DNA of 64,000 bases from Aplectana chamaeleonis. Lineage: Eukaryota; Nematoda; Chromadorea; Rhabditida; Cosmocercidae. Position numbers and translations under genes: made by a program. The notes below the pieces were generated by a model. The model made no database searches. It worked only from the letters and a program-made list of their open reading frames with translations, and was not told where the DNA came from. Positions 31,561 to 42,456 of the stretch are shown piece by piece. The stretch lies in contig JAPDOI010000707.1 in NCBI GenBank assembly GCA_029168955.1, positions 240,584 to 304,583 of the forward strand, in the 5' to 3' direction. Numbering within the stretch: position 1 is the stretch's first letter; each line of letters starts with the position of its first letter.

Positions 31561-31782
31561 ATGAATTTTCAATCATTGTGCTACTTTATGAAGGGCGAGG
31601 AACATTTCAAACAGTTTTCTTTAGCCGGCATTCCCGCCGTATTTATCCACAAAATTTCATCCGTACCTCAATCGCTACTCCCTGAAGGCGGTAATTTCGA
31701 TTTGAAATTTGCCCTGAATCAGTGCGCAGATCAATTTGAGTTCTGGAGAAAACTTACAAGGGCGGAAAACGGTCTCCGTTGA
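31561..31782 (+). CDS. hypothetical protein, 73 aa
   Basis: ATG 31561 gives MNFQSLCYFMKGEEHFKQFS, then IPAVFIHKISSVPQSLLPE and FDLKFALNQCADQFEFWRKL, stop TGA. Upstream the frame is open 20 codons to a TGA, just after a family F end (CTGCCTTTAA, 31456). Composition is protein-like; no family is recognised. It may be an exon or element cargo. Confidence 0.3.
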   Translation: MNFQSLCYFMKGEEHFKQFSLAGIPAVFIHKISSVPQSLLPEGGNFDLKFALNQCADQFEFWRKLTRAENGLR

Positions 31783-32464
31783 ACGACACTAAGTTTTATT
31801 GTTAGATGTGCTCCTTTCACAAACACAGAAAAATGCAATACCGTTGTCCACATTTTTCACAACCCTATTCCGCACCGTAAAGCGCTATTCATACTCCTCA
31901 ATGCCAGCGCGCCACGCCCGTTCCGCCAAGTCCCGCCAAGTTTCACCCTTACCTAGTTCCACCCTTACCCTCGAGAAAGTTGTGGGGATAACAACGATCG
32001 TATGGCATTTAGTAGAACGCTTGCTTAGAAAAGTTAAGACCCACTATTTTCCTATCTGCCATGGAGTCGCCACTGAGATATTCATTGTCTCCGCAAGCGC
32101 GTGATGCGCATGACGCGCATAGAAGGTATTCATACTCTAACGCGACGCCCGCGAGTCACGCCTTTCATCTGTTTTGCAGCCTCAAAACCATCTCCTAACT
32201 CGAACTGCCTGATTGTGTGGGCGCCTATAGTGAGCGAAGCGAGTCATGTCGCTACTCTTTCGTAGCCCTTCATTCCCTCTAAAGAATCTAGGCCGCTCAG
32301 AGTTTTGATTTCCGGAAACAAAGAGAGTTCCAGGTGGATGAGGGAATAAGGGTGTGTCAAAAATACGCAAAAGGGGGAGCAGAGTTATTCGACATCCTGG
32401 CTACTACCTGTATCACCATGCTTGCAGTGTGGACGGGATCCCAGCAAGATGATCCCGTAGAGTT
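31783..32464. other. no supported gene
   Basis: A 101-aa plus-strand frame (31799-32104) has weak composition. CGCGTGATGCGCATGACGCGCA repeats lie near 32100. Confidence 0.35.
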
Positions 32465-32737
32465 TTAACATGTGCAAATACCCATAGCTGCGGATTTAGA
32501 TTCTGCTTTGAAACGGAAACTAAGATATGAATGGGAAGGAGCCCATAACACCGAGGCCTTCTTCTCTGAACCTGTACCAGACCACAAAAAAATGACTGAA
32601 GCGCATGAAACCTCGTGCACTCGGTGAAATGATTTACCATCCTGGTACACTTGTTGGAAACGATGGATGATTCCTCGCGGCTTGCGTGAAAAATGAGGTC
32701 GACGTGAAACTATGTAGGTGGCTGTGCTTACATACAT
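32465..32737 (-). CDS. hypothetical ORF, 90 aa
   Basis: ATG (32737-32735) opens MYVSTATYIVSRRPHFSRKP, then IIHRFQQVYQDGKSFHRVHE and SYLSFRFKAESKSAAMGIC, stop TAA. An overlapping minus-strand frame (32413-32640) is also open and has an internal acceptor-like GGTACAG, so the true frame is uncertain. No family. Confidence 0.25.
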   Translation of the reverse strand: MYVSTATYIVSRRPHFSRKPRGIIHRFQQVYQDGKSFHRVHEVSCASVIFLWSGTGSEKKASVLWAPSHSYLSFRFKAESKSAAMGICTC

Positions 32738-34547
32738 AGTATGTGATTTTTAACTACATATGCAGTCAGCAGTTAATCGTCCTGACAAACATATTCTCCT
32801 AAAAAGAAGGAATGGAGAAAGAACCCGTGATCTCCTGGCGCCTTGTTCACCTTTTTAAACGCCATCTCCACTTTACTTGGGGACTAACGATTTGTTTCGT
32901 CTAGATAATTGAACACGTATGTAAATCTTTCATAATCACTGCCTTTGATCACTCAGTGAGCATGAACAGTCATTGGATAGTGTTCGCTTCTATGCTTCAT
33001 GAAACTGGAGAACCACCCCACATCAGTGCAGTTCGCTTGCAGTCAAACAGAATTTATCGACTGCAATTATGATGTAGAGGCTGCTCCCACAAATCATCCT
33101 CAACCCCTATGATTCACAGCCTTATTTCGCTTTTTTTCGTATCTCGCATGGTCGCCGACAGGAACGTTTTCATTGACTTGGAGGGGGTCTCTTGAGTGTT
33201 TGTTCCTTTCTGAACTTCTGTTCGGTTTAAGGGTTGTGAATATTCCTTCCTAACCTGTTTTCATTAACTCGATCTAACTCAGACTCTGTACGACTCTGGA
33301 TGAATTTATTGATTTGTTAATAAACTCATTGTCAGTACCTCGTGATATCGTAAAGATATTGAACACATATAGGCTGTATAACAACGAAATCGCCGAGGCT
33401 TTTTCCGCGTACGTGTGCGGAGCGGAGGTCAGAAGACAATGAAAGAGCGGAAGGGGACAGAGGAAGCAGCATCGAGCACCCACGCGTGCACGATTTCGTA
33501 TGGAGGATAACAAAATGAAGAGGCAAACCGATTCTTGGATGAGGAGCTTTTCCGCTGAGGAGTAATGTTTTAAATACAATTTCAATCCATGAGTGTATAA
33601 GCCTTTCGCCATATTTAGTCAAGCGAGTGCATCACATACATCGGCCGCGACAGCGCCTGTCAGTGGTGTTTCGATCCTGGTGGACGATCTACTGCCGCAG
33701 CCCCGCCCGTTCCATTCTACTAAATTTGGCGGAAGCCTATACAATACCATCCGTAGGACAAGAGGACGCGACCGTTGAGAAGGGCTATCAGACGAACAAC
33801 GATTGCTAGTAGTTGATCTCAGACAAAAAGTTTGAGGTGAAATTTGTGTTGTGCTATACATTATACACATACAGTATGCGGCTGCACAGCTCTGTGTGTA
33901 CTGTAGACCGATCAGGAAATCGAAATTCGAATTTTTGTGTTTAAGTCTGAACCCTAACAAGCGTTATATGATTGGATGGCCCTCTTCACCTGGATCCTAG
34001 ATAATCTTCCAGATCTGAGGAAAGGGGTTGGTTCTGAAGGAAGTTGATGAAAGAGGACGCTAAAGTGGCGAGAACGTGTTTCCGTATGTCTACTTACCAA
34101 ATCCTACGAGCGGTAAGGGCGAAAATTATTCACTAGATTGTATGGCTGCGTTTCGAAACGAATTCTTCTGACGGTGTTCCATTTGTTCTGAGATTTCACC
34201 ATTATACTACTTCACCTATCCAGATTCACCCAGTGACGATTGGGTTCCGATTTCGTTGCCGCCCAGATGTCTTTATGAAAGGGCGTTGACGAGGTGCGAG
34301 TGCTATAATCCTTGTCACACACCGGTCCATCCAAATCGGGTTGTGCTCGGGTAATTACAGATAACCTGGTCCTCCCTCTCCCAACCTCCCACTGCCCACC
34401 TCCGTATCGATCAGATTTCTAATTAGGCGTCGTTCGTTAGGCGGACTCCAGCCAGCGGGAGGCCAAGCTTCGTTCGAATACAGTGAGTTCCAACGTCTTC
34501 GTCACGCCCTCTTTAGTGGATGATTCCGACCTTGACGCCTTATTTCT
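32738..34547. other. long gap without a firm gene
   Basis: Frames of 96-113 aa at 33274-33622 (minus), 33619-33960 (minus) and 33593-33809 (plus) overlap one another and lack splice or start support. 33400-33500 carries the GC-rich CTCCGCACACG patch seen at 29.1 and 37.45 kb. Lone T3-family and F-family ends lie at 34095 and 32938. Confidence 0.4.
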
Positions 34548-35230
34548 ATGTTGTCGTTAACCTTGTTGTCGAGCGAATTATTACTTGCCGATCCTCAGAA
34601 GAGCCGCTCCACTGATTATTACAACAACAGCTCATCATCAGTTCGTTTCGTGCGATTTTGTCACAGAATGCCATATTCTTTTGTGCTAAACCCTGGAAGA
34701 CTTCTCCAGAATGTCATACATCTATTTGTTACAGCTCTTTCTTTTTCATTTTCTTGCTGGTTTTCAAGTTTCTCACAAGAGAAGAGATAGTAGTTGGAAA
34801 AGTTCGCAAATTTTCTTTTACTGTTCTATTTCTTCATCCTTTTCTTTCACTAGCTTCTGCGCCATACATGTATGTTGTTGTAGGCAAAGATCATTTTTGA
34901 AACTAATCCGAACATTTGAAAATAGTTTTTCCGTTCGCTTTGATTCGCTCAATCAAATGAATAATTGGTGAAAAATGTATCGTTCGTGTGTGCTGTGAAT
35001 TTTTCTATCCAATGGACATGGGGAAATTCCAATTTTCGTGTTCTCTCGATTTTCCTTTGCTTACCATTTTCTGACATTCACAGCTATTCTGTATGGCATA
35101 CTTTTTCTGAGTGTCTTTGACGTATTTGGCTATTTGGCTACCGACCAGTCTAAATTTTCAACTTGTCCTTTTCCTTTTCTTAGTTCTTTAACTCCTCTTT
35201 CTCCTACTCTCATCACCTTACTTGATTAAT
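34548..35230. other. pyrimidine-rich stretch, open plus-strand frames, no firm gene
   Basis: Several plus-strand frames (to 86 aa) encode Phe/Ser/Leu-rich, membrane-like peptides. The strong T bias of the plus strand makes these likely low-complexity artefacts or intron. No reliable exon structure was found. Confidence 0.35.
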
Positions 35231-35777
35231 ATTCCGTGTCGTTGGGTTTTAATTGGTTTTCTGTTTTCTCTGCATGGAAGTGTAAATTTTTTTGCTGGTT
35301 AGCTGGTAGATTTTTTCGTAACCTTACAATGGTATTAGGCACGGTGTACGAGGAAGACTAACTAAGGAGTGACCAGACCTGGTTGCCAGAACTACGCGTG
35401 TAGCCATGTTTTTCTTATCGACCACCTTTCGGGTACTTGCAAAAACCCTATTTTAACTGCCTGAGTAATAATTTGAAAACGTGGATTTTTTTTTATTAAA
35501 AAAAAGTTCAAAATTTTTTTTTGTTCAAGCTTCTCCCGGGAGGGTTATTTGAGGCGCTGAACACGACTATGGGACACGTTTTCGATAATTTGAGCGATAA
35601 CGACAGTTTGCGGCAGATAAATTTTATTTTACCTACAGAGCTCGCAACCTCTACGCTCATAACTTTCCCTTCTACTATTACTCGGGCAGCTAAAGCCCCA
35701 TTCATAACAGGTCGCTTCAACTAGTCGCGGCACTGCCAACAGTCACAAAACCCATCGCGTCAACAAATGTCGCACTG
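35231..35777. other. spacer, nothing firm
   Basis: A 67-70-aa frame pair (35508-35724) exists on opposite strands; neither is supported. Confidence 0.35.
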
Positions 35778-36842
35778 ACAAGGGAAGTATACAAAGCGTA
35801 GGTCTGATCCGCTAAAACGACTAGTGTCGGTATTATCTATTGTGGCTCTATAGTAAAACTGCGCAGTATCCTGCCCCGAGCTGCAGGTTCCAAGAAGTTA
35901 CAAGCTCAAAAAGCTCGTTTCTTTTGTGCTTTTTCCGAAGACTAACGCACCTTCCAAAAGCGCGTTAATCTTCGGAAAATCCGGAAAGGGACCTCACAAA
36001 TGCGGTCAGCGCGCAAAACTACCCCCCCCCCCTAAGCAAAGTTTGTGTGAAAGCACAGTTTCCATACTTTGTCCAGACTGACAGCATTTTGGAATTGTAC
36101 GGATTTTCGGTTGGGCGTTTATTTCTACCAATTGAGGGCTCTGGAAGAGTTTTAGAAAAATAATCCAGGTTTGACTGAAATTCTCCCAGAGAGGTTTTTT
36201 GAGGCGCTGATTACGAATCTGTGGTTTATTAGTCGATTTTCCAATGTTTTCGGCTGATTTCGTTCAAAGCTTCCCAACCGGGGAAATTTTCGAAAGAAAA
36301 ACGCCACTTTCGAGATTTCCGATTTTCTACGATAGATATGTCTCAAAATCATTTGCTGAAGGTTATTTGGAGTGCTAAACACAGATCTGGAGTCCGTTTA
36401 TCAGTTTTTGCAGATTACGGTAGATTACGGTGGGTATACGGTATTTTGTCAAAATTTCAGATTTTACTCAAAATTCGTATACGGGGTTATTCGGGGTGAA
36501 GAATACGAATTTAACGTCCGTTTGTCGATTTTCAAAATACTAAGGTGGGTTTTGACCCTACTCAGACGTTCGCTGTTGTCCACAGGACACGAATGAGATG
36601 TCACCTCACGCAATGCTCCTGTAGACATCCAAAAGGGGCATGGATCGCCCCTCGAGAACTGCCCGTCGCCCCCCTCCTTGGTGCCGTAGACAACCTATCC
36701 GCGGGAACGCTTTTGCTGTAGACATCCCATCGGAGGAGGGTCTCCATCCCCGATTCCGCGTTCACATCCTATCAACATCCTGTAGACCTGATATCACCAT
36801 CTCAGTGAAGCATCAACCGCTTTTTGACGTCACCCCTTAAGG

Positions 36843-37660
36843 GCAGCATACACACTCACAAACATGGTGTAGATAACAGCATAAATAGGACCGCACGGCT
36901 CCTACCATGTCGTCTACGACGTTTGAAGCGCCAAAAGCCATCCAGGATGACAATATGTGACAATGTTTGAGCAATCTTGCCTTCCACGTCTGTATTTCCC
37001 ACCCGTTAGAGTACGAGAATTATAAATGAAACTTGAGAAAACATGTGATAAGATAGAGTGATAGCACTATCTCATAGGAGCGCACGAGAGAAATAGCTTG
37101 ATTTGCTTGAATGTAACATGTCTGCATGCCGATTAACTCTCGTCCATTTTTGAGAATGCCGCTCTACTTCGGCTGACTTTTTGAAATGGAGGATTACATA
37201 CATAGGTGAACATACATAATATTTTCAGGTGAATAAAGTTGTTTCTCTTGTGCATTCCCATTTGGTAATGCTATCACTCCAACTTATCACATTGTTTTCT
37301 CAAGTTTCTTTTCTCATTCTCGTACTCGAATAGGTGGGGAAACACGGGCGTGGAAAACAAGATTGCTCAAAAATTGACAAGTATATCCTGTTTCCGAGTG
37401 TGATTTATTTCCGTTCGTCGCGTGCGTACGCTGCGTGCGTACGCTGCGTCTCCTTCTCCCCACAATATCTCGCTGTCTCTACCTTCGCTCCGCACAAGCG
37501 CGCGAGAGAACAGGGTAAATCTGGCTCGGAACCAGAGGATATTGTCATCCTGGATGGTTTTTTCGCGCTTCAAACGTATTTGACGACATAGTAGGGGCGG
37601 TGAGGTCCTATTTGTGGTGTTACCTCAAACATGTTTGTGAGCGTGTATGGTGCCTTCAAA
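36843..37660. repeat. long imperfect palindrome nested in T4
   Basis: GCATACACACTCACAAACATG pairs with CATGTTTGTGAGCGTGTATG; further in, GTCGTCTACGACGTTTGAAG pairs with CTTCAAACGTATTTGACGAC, CAGGATGACAATATG with CATATTGTCATCCTG-like sequence, and GAAACTTGAGAAAACATGTG with CATTGTTTTCTCAAGTTTC. The loop holds a duplicated GCGTGCGTACGCT and the CTCCGCACAAGCGCGCGAG patch. Confidence 0.7.
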
Positions 37661-37784
37661 CGGCGGTATGCCTTCTTTCGAAACGTGATGATGAGGCCCG
37701 ATTTTCCTTATTTCAGTTCTAATCTAAGGGAACAGAGAAATTGGACCCTCTCAATCAAAATTTCTAGAGGAAAACTAACATTGG

Positions 37785-37925
37785 CGTGGATCCTAATAAG
37801 ACTTTTCCTTCCTCTTTGGAGGTTGGCGCAAACTCGGTGCACCTACGCATATGACACCGAGTTTGCGCCAACCTTCGAGAACAAACGCAAGGTCTTACTA
37901 GTATCTATACCGACGTTACATTATT
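37785..37925. repeat. hairpin repeat family P, copy 5
   Basis: GGAGGTTGGCGCAAACTCGG then GTGCACC, a short centre and the pairing GACACCGAGTTTGCGCC then AACCTTCGAG. Outer arms AAGACTTTTCC / GCAAGGTCTTACTAG are partly paired. Confidence 0.75.
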
Positions 37926-38149
37926 TTAATAATGATGCCCTTATGCGGAAAACTCCCTTTGCGGCTGCCTAGAGTCACCCTGGAAAACGTTACAGCAGTT
38001 TTTTTTCTCTGATTTTGTACCTATTGTACCCTCGAAAAAGCGCATTAGTTTTATGAAAATCCGGAAACAGACCTCATAATCGTGCTCAGGGCCCGAAACA
38101 GCCCCCAAGGCAAAGTTTGTGTGAAAGCGCATTCTCCGAGCTATGTGCA

Positions 38150-38420
38150 CACTTCTCGGACAAATGTTGAGACTGACCGCGCCCAAGTTTTTCCCCTTAG
38201 TACCGACCGCGCGCAGGAACCGTTCCGATCGCGCGCAAAAAAACGTTTTAGGACCGAACGCGCGCAACGCTCGCGGTCGGAACGATCATAGAAAGTTGCG
38301 AGCGTTCCGACCACCTTTGCGCGCTTTGCGGCCGCCATCACAAACCGTTCGGACCGCTCGCAACTCTGTAAAGCGCGCAGGAATCGCCACGATTTAGGAC
38401 TGACCGCGCGCCAACAATTT
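38150..38420. repeat. GC-rich GACCGCGCGC repeats
   Basis: (G/T)ACCGCGCGC and its complement recur at least six times, in both orientations around a centre near 38285 (CGGTCGGAACGATCATAGAA). ORFs across it on both strands are low-complexity Arg/Ala and not called. Confidence 0.55.
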
Positions 38421-39300
38421 CAGACGTGAGGGAAAACGCATGGTGTGTAGCGGCCGAGAACGCATTTAACTTCACGCGTGAATTCAAATTCTTTTGCTGC
38501 GGTGCTCGTACTACCTTGCTTTTTTGATGTTTTCTTTGTTTCTCTCTCTCTTTCCATTCTGTTCTCCTGTGTTCCCGTTGATTCTATATATGTTCAAATC
38601 GTCTTATAATTGCATGCACAGTTTAGGCGAAACTAACAGTAGGTAATTTAATGAGAAATATTGAAAACGGCTAAAGGTGTACGGTTTTCTTAGATCTGCT
38701 TTATGGAGCACGTGTCCCTACAATACACTTTTTCAATGGGAGTGGTCACTCGAGTTGGATACATATTCGACACGCGTTCGGCACGCACATTTTTGAGCTC
38801 GCAAGGTTCTCCATTTCGCTGATCCCGGACTACGCTAAAATGGCTTCCCTTGTTAACCAGAAAAGGTGATTTCGGCTAACTACCCTTATTTTTTAAATCC
38901 ACAATTTTTTCATCTCGCTACATTTACCTTTCCTCGAGTATTGACAACATGGATGGGAATCAGGGTAAATGAACACCCCCGAGTGATCAGAGATTCCTGA
39001 CAAACAACTAAGAATGACGCAAATGACACACATAAAAGGATGGAAAAAATTAAAATCTGCCTACGAAGGCAGTTGCTGAAAGCTCCGTAAACCACGGAAA
39101 CCTCCGGGTCCATCACGGGGAACGCCGCGAGGTGCATCTCTCGGCATGCCACCAACACCCCTTCCAAGGTAAGACGTTATTAAAAAACGAATCACAGATC
39201 TCTTATAATTAAAAAAAAAGAAGAATTACCATAGAAGTCTGGAGCATCATCAAAAAATAAAACGATTTGCAAATCTCATATAACCGAAAAGGAGAACTTG
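38421..39300. other. interior of T4, no firm gene
   Basis: A short minus-strand frame near 39060-39170 reads RGVGGMPRDAPRGVPRDG, and the plus strand has a strong donor (CTTCCAAG then GTAAGACG, 39169). Neither could be extended to a gene. Confidence 0.3.
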
Positions 39301-39904
39301 GACGGCACGATCTTCGTGATACATCGATTGATGGACGCAGCCACCGCCACTCCCGCGAATGTTCTGTAGAACAGCCCATCGACTTGCGCAGCCGTAGACA
39401 TCCCGAATTGACGTCCTGTGGACAACAGCTCGGTCTGCGTCGATTTAAGGCACTCGGCGGGATTGCCGGTCGATGGGCTGTTTAACAGCCCGTCGCCCCC
39501 TGCTCAACAGCACACTCGGACGACCCCGCGTAGAGCTGCCTGTTCGCCAGCGGTGACTCGTTCTGGGCGGATCGACGTCCTGTAGACAACAGCGAACGTC
39601 TGAGTAAATGACATGTTACCCACCGTAACCTACAGCAAGCCTCAGAATTCGGACAAATGAACTCCAGATTCGTGTTCGCTAACCTAGATTACCCCTACGT
39701 ACAACTTTTGAGCTAAATCCGAGAATTTTTTTTTTGAAACAAACTTGCCTTTTCGCAAGCTTAAAAAAACGCTCATAACTTTTTTGAACCTGCGGCTCGG
39801 GGCGGGATACTGCGCATTTTTACTATTGAGCCAGAGGAGATACTAACCATACGAGTCGTTTTAGCAGATCCGACCTACGCTTTGTATACTTCCCTTGTGA
39901 GTCG

Positions 39905-40090
39905 CGACGGGTTGGAGCAGCTAGCAGTTTCAGTCGAGATCGCCGAGCGACTGGGGTATTTCATAGCTGGTCGAAGCGACCTGCTTGATTTTGTTAGGTC
40001 GCTTCGACTAATCGCGTCGCTTCCATGATGGAAGCGATTCGTCTAGTCGAAGCGACTAGTCCGCAATCCTTCGTCACAACATTACGTGTG
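39905..40090. repeat. GTCGAAGCGAC inverted repeats
   Basis: GTCGAAGCGAC and GTCGCTTCGAC alternate at least four times with the palindrome GCTTCCATGATGGAAGC in the centre (40020-40037). Confidence 0.55.
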
Positions 40091-40229
40091 TGACGCGAAA
40101 TTGCAGACGTTACAGTTCACCAGCATAAAAGACGGCATATGAAAGGGAAAAACGTGTATTTATGTCAATCGTTTGATAGTTTTTTTGTGATAGGATTCCT
40201 TTTCAGCAGAAGTTCATTATTTCTTTAGC

Positions 40230-40243
40230 TTTTTTTGTAGATA
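40230..40243 (+). promoter_or_regulatory. splice-leader-type acceptor before the 81-aa ORF
   Basis: GCTTTTTTTGTAG ends at 40240, three bases before the ATG at 40244. A second acceptor, CCTTTTCAG, ends at 40206. Trans-splicing is inferred, not shown. Confidence 0.4.
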
Positions 40244-40489
40244 ATGACGCAGTCCGTGATTGTCACGAAGCACTACTACTCCGTCTCTTCCACAATTTGG
40301 GGCTATTTAAGGTTTCCCGGATTCACTGCACAACAAGAATGTTTTCTATTAAGCTATACAATGATCGAATTTTTACATCCATTAACTACGTATTTGCATG
40401 GACCGTTACATATAGGACCATTCTTGAAATATAAAATTTTCGCCAAAGTTATAACTGCCTTATACCTTTTTGTGAAAGTCATGTACTAG
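40244..40489 (+). CDS. small membrane-like protein, 81 aa
   Basis: ATG 40244 lies immediately after a strong acceptor-like site. The product begins MTQSVIVTKHYYSVSSTIWG and contains CFLLSYTMIEFLHPLTTYL and a C-terminal hydrophobic segment (AKVITALYLFVKVMY), so one or two membrane passes are plausible. Stop is TAG. No family is recognised; length and shape would suit a small organellar or ER membrane protein, but that is speculation. No AATAAA was found in the first 200 bp downstream. Confidence 0.4.
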   Translation: MTQSVIVTKHYYSVSSTIWGYLRFPGFTAQQECFLLSYTMIEFLHPLTTYLHGPLHIGPFLKYKIFAKVITALYLFVKVMY

Positions 40490-41093
40490 AACGACGGTTT
40501 GGCCTTTGAGAAGACGGGGTGGAAAACGGTCCAAGAACGACAGTACGTCCCCCCTAGCGACCAACAATTGTGACCGAAATTTGTTCAAAAATTTTACGTC
40601 CCCGTAGAAGAAAAGTTCTTGGGGCTTTGGGATCAAAAATTTTCGACTAATCTTGCAGCATTCCTTGAATTTTCGTCTTGTTGACCCAAAATTTCAACGT
40701 CCACCTTCAGATCTCCAATTTTTCTGAAAAAATTTGCGTACTTCTGTTGTACCGCAGTACAGTAGCCGCTTGACCCTGTCTGTGAAAAGAGCATCTCTGA
40801 ACGTCTATGAGTCTACTCTATGAATACCTTTTGATGCTTTATCTTTTCATCTATTCGCTGACCAATGTTCTCCCAAGAGTTCTCGTGCGATTGCCCCGGA
40901 AATCCTCGTCTGTACTTCATCGGTTGCGTGAACATATGTCGATTACATCGTAAACTTTGTGTATTAATCAACGTCTCGCCTTCAACTGACCGTTAGCCTC
41001 TGGGGGTCATAATTTGCACTCTTCATACCCCTCGGACGTACATGTCGTGTTTTCGGCAATAAACCCGGTAATGAATCCATTCGCTCTGCATGC
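40490..41093. other. no supported gene
   Basis: Mixed spacer; no frame above 60 codons and no repeat recognised. Confidence 0.4.
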
Positions 41094-41252
41094 TTAAGCC
41101 TCTTTCATACTTGCCCGACCGACGTCGGACGACTCGTTATCAGATGTGCAATATCTATCTACCCTATCCTACCCATCTTATCTATCTTAACTTATCAAAT
41201 TTGATAACGAGTCGTCCGACGTCGGCCGGCAGACTATGAAGAAAGGGCTTTA
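41094..41252. mobile_element. Harbinger-like miniature element (H5), TTA target
   Basis: TTA-AGCCTCTTTCATACTTGCCC ... ATGAAGAAAGGGCT-TTA. The inner arms ACGTCGGACGACTCGTTATCA / TGATAACGAGTCGTCCGACGT are perfect. It is 153 bp with a CTATC-rich loop and does not code. Confidence 0.75.
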
Positions 41253-41639
41253 GGTTCCAGTCTCGGCGAACACATTCCTCCATCTCCGTCCGATAGCGGC
41301 TTACTTTGGTTACTTTGTCCCCATAGCAATGCGCTTCAGCTTCCCAATTGCGTAGAAAACCGGCCTTTTTGGTGATCACCAGACATCGTCTAATCTGCAT
41401 CGGAATTCGCCATTCAGTGATGAATTCCGTACGTGTCTCGCTTCCTTCTCTGTGTCGTTTCAGCCTTGCACTCCCTCCTTTCCCTCAAATGATTTCCTGC
41501 ACAAGTCGTTGAACTGATCGGTTACCGCTACCGGTTCCGTCCTACAACCACCCCAACTCAGCCATCCGTTGTCCTCCAAGACGAAGCTGCTGTAGCATAT
41601 GTTTTTTTGCTAAGTGTTCTCACATCTTGCAATAACAGC
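41253..41639. other. no supported gene
   Basis: A 72-aa minus-strand frame overlaps H5 and is rejected as a repeat artefact. Otherwise nothing. Confidence 0.35.
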
Positions 41640-41870
41640 ATGCACGATTTGGGTCCTTTGGATATTCTGTACAAGCTCTACCCTCCTTTCAAATTATGTG
41701 AGCTCCACGAAATATTGCTATATGTCGGCTGTCCTCTTCCTCACGAAGACGGTGTATACATGCAATCGATACAGGAAAAACTCTTTACAGTATTTGCTAT
41801 CTGCGTTTTCTATCGAATAAGTAGAAGTCAATCCCTTTTCAAATTCCACCGCCAAATGATAAAGAACTAG
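41640..41870 (+). CDS. hypothetical protein, 76 aa
   Basis: ATG 41640 follows TTGCAATAACAG by one base (acceptor-like). The product begins MHDLGPLDILYKLYPPFKLC, continues ELHEILLYVGCPLPHEDGVY and MQSIQEKLFTVFAICVFYR, and ends basic (KFHRQMIKN), stop TAG. Balanced composition. The +1 frame is also open for 68 codons. No family is recognised. Confidence 0.3.
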   Translation: MHDLGPLDILYKLYPPFKLCELHEILLYVGCPLPHEDGVYMQSIQEKLFTVFAICVFYRISRSQSLFKFHRQMIKN

Positions 41871-42307
41871 ATAAGAACTGCAGCGAGGAAAAGCGTGGTT
41901 CTTGTGCTAGCGTTCTCCAAGACCGGGTCAGGCGGTTGCTTTCCCGCGGGACAACGGAGGGAATGTGAAAAATTTTCAAAAAATTGAGAATTAGGGGAGG
42001 GAGACGTAAAAATGTTGGACCGAGAATGGGAAAGTCGGTGGATACTACTAGTGGGAGGTGAACTGAACCTCAACGAGGCTGCCTAGTTAGGAGCGTAGTG
42101 TCAATTACAGACAGCAGAAAAATTTGTAAAATAATAAGTTTTTTTTTCAAAAATTTCAGCTCTCAAAATTGTCCCAAAAAATTTCACCCAGGGGGGGGGC
42201 GTAATTTTCAATTTCTTTTGTTTTTGGGTGACTGAGGGAGACGTAGCTTCTTTGTTGAGCGGAACAACGGTCTGGTTGACCTTGCTCCAGGAGAATCGTG
42301 CAGTGGA

Positions 42308-42456
42308 ACAGGGGCTCTCTACACACCGAAGGAGCAGTTGTGTCGCCTTTTGCGGCTCTAATTCCACTCGAGTCCGCTTCGCTTGCATTGCATAACGTGC
42401 CGTTTCGAGCTGCGAAAACGGGACAACTCCTCCCTCGGTGTGGAGATAGCCCCTGT
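42308..42456. mobile_element. palindromic miniature element with CAGGGG termini
   Basis: CAGGGGCTCTCTACACACCG ... CGGTGTGGAGATAGCCCCTG, with inner arms GGAGCAGTTGT / ACAACTCCT. CAGGG-type ends are common in hAT elements, but I see no 8-bp target duplication, so the class is open. Confidence 0.6.

Larger units (their letters stand above)
36559..39606. mobile_element. 3-kb TA-target inverted-repeat element (T4) inserted in element A
   Basis: TA-CTCAGACGTTCGCTGTTGTC ... GACAACAGCGAACGTCTGAG-TA. The uninterrupted site in copy 1 (GACCCCTAAATGACATG) has one TA, so the duplication is directly visible. A TA target points to Tc1/mariner-type transposition. GTAGACATCC/GTAGACAAC motifs recur near both ends. 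I found no transposase; the interior is a mosaic of other repeats, including a palindrome at 36843-37660, hairpin copy 5, an element-A fragment (about 38000-38140) and GC-rich sequence. Confidence 0.8.
35778..39898. mobile_element. element A, copy 2, interrupted by a 3-kb insertion
   Basis: Left ACAAGGGAAGTATACAAAGC and right GCTTTGTATACTTCCCTTGT are the same long terminal inverted repeats as copy 1, including TGCGCAGTATCCNGCCCCGAG. The left portion (35778-36558) aligns with 17757-18531 and the right portion (39607-39898) with 18534-18833. The interval between them is element T4. Confidence 0.8.

Noticed and set aside
34548..35230. Run of overlapping membrane-like ORFs suggesting a multi-pass protein
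   Set aside because: Plus strand is strongly T-rich, so Phe/Leu/Ser-rich frames are expected; no consistent splice chain or start was found.
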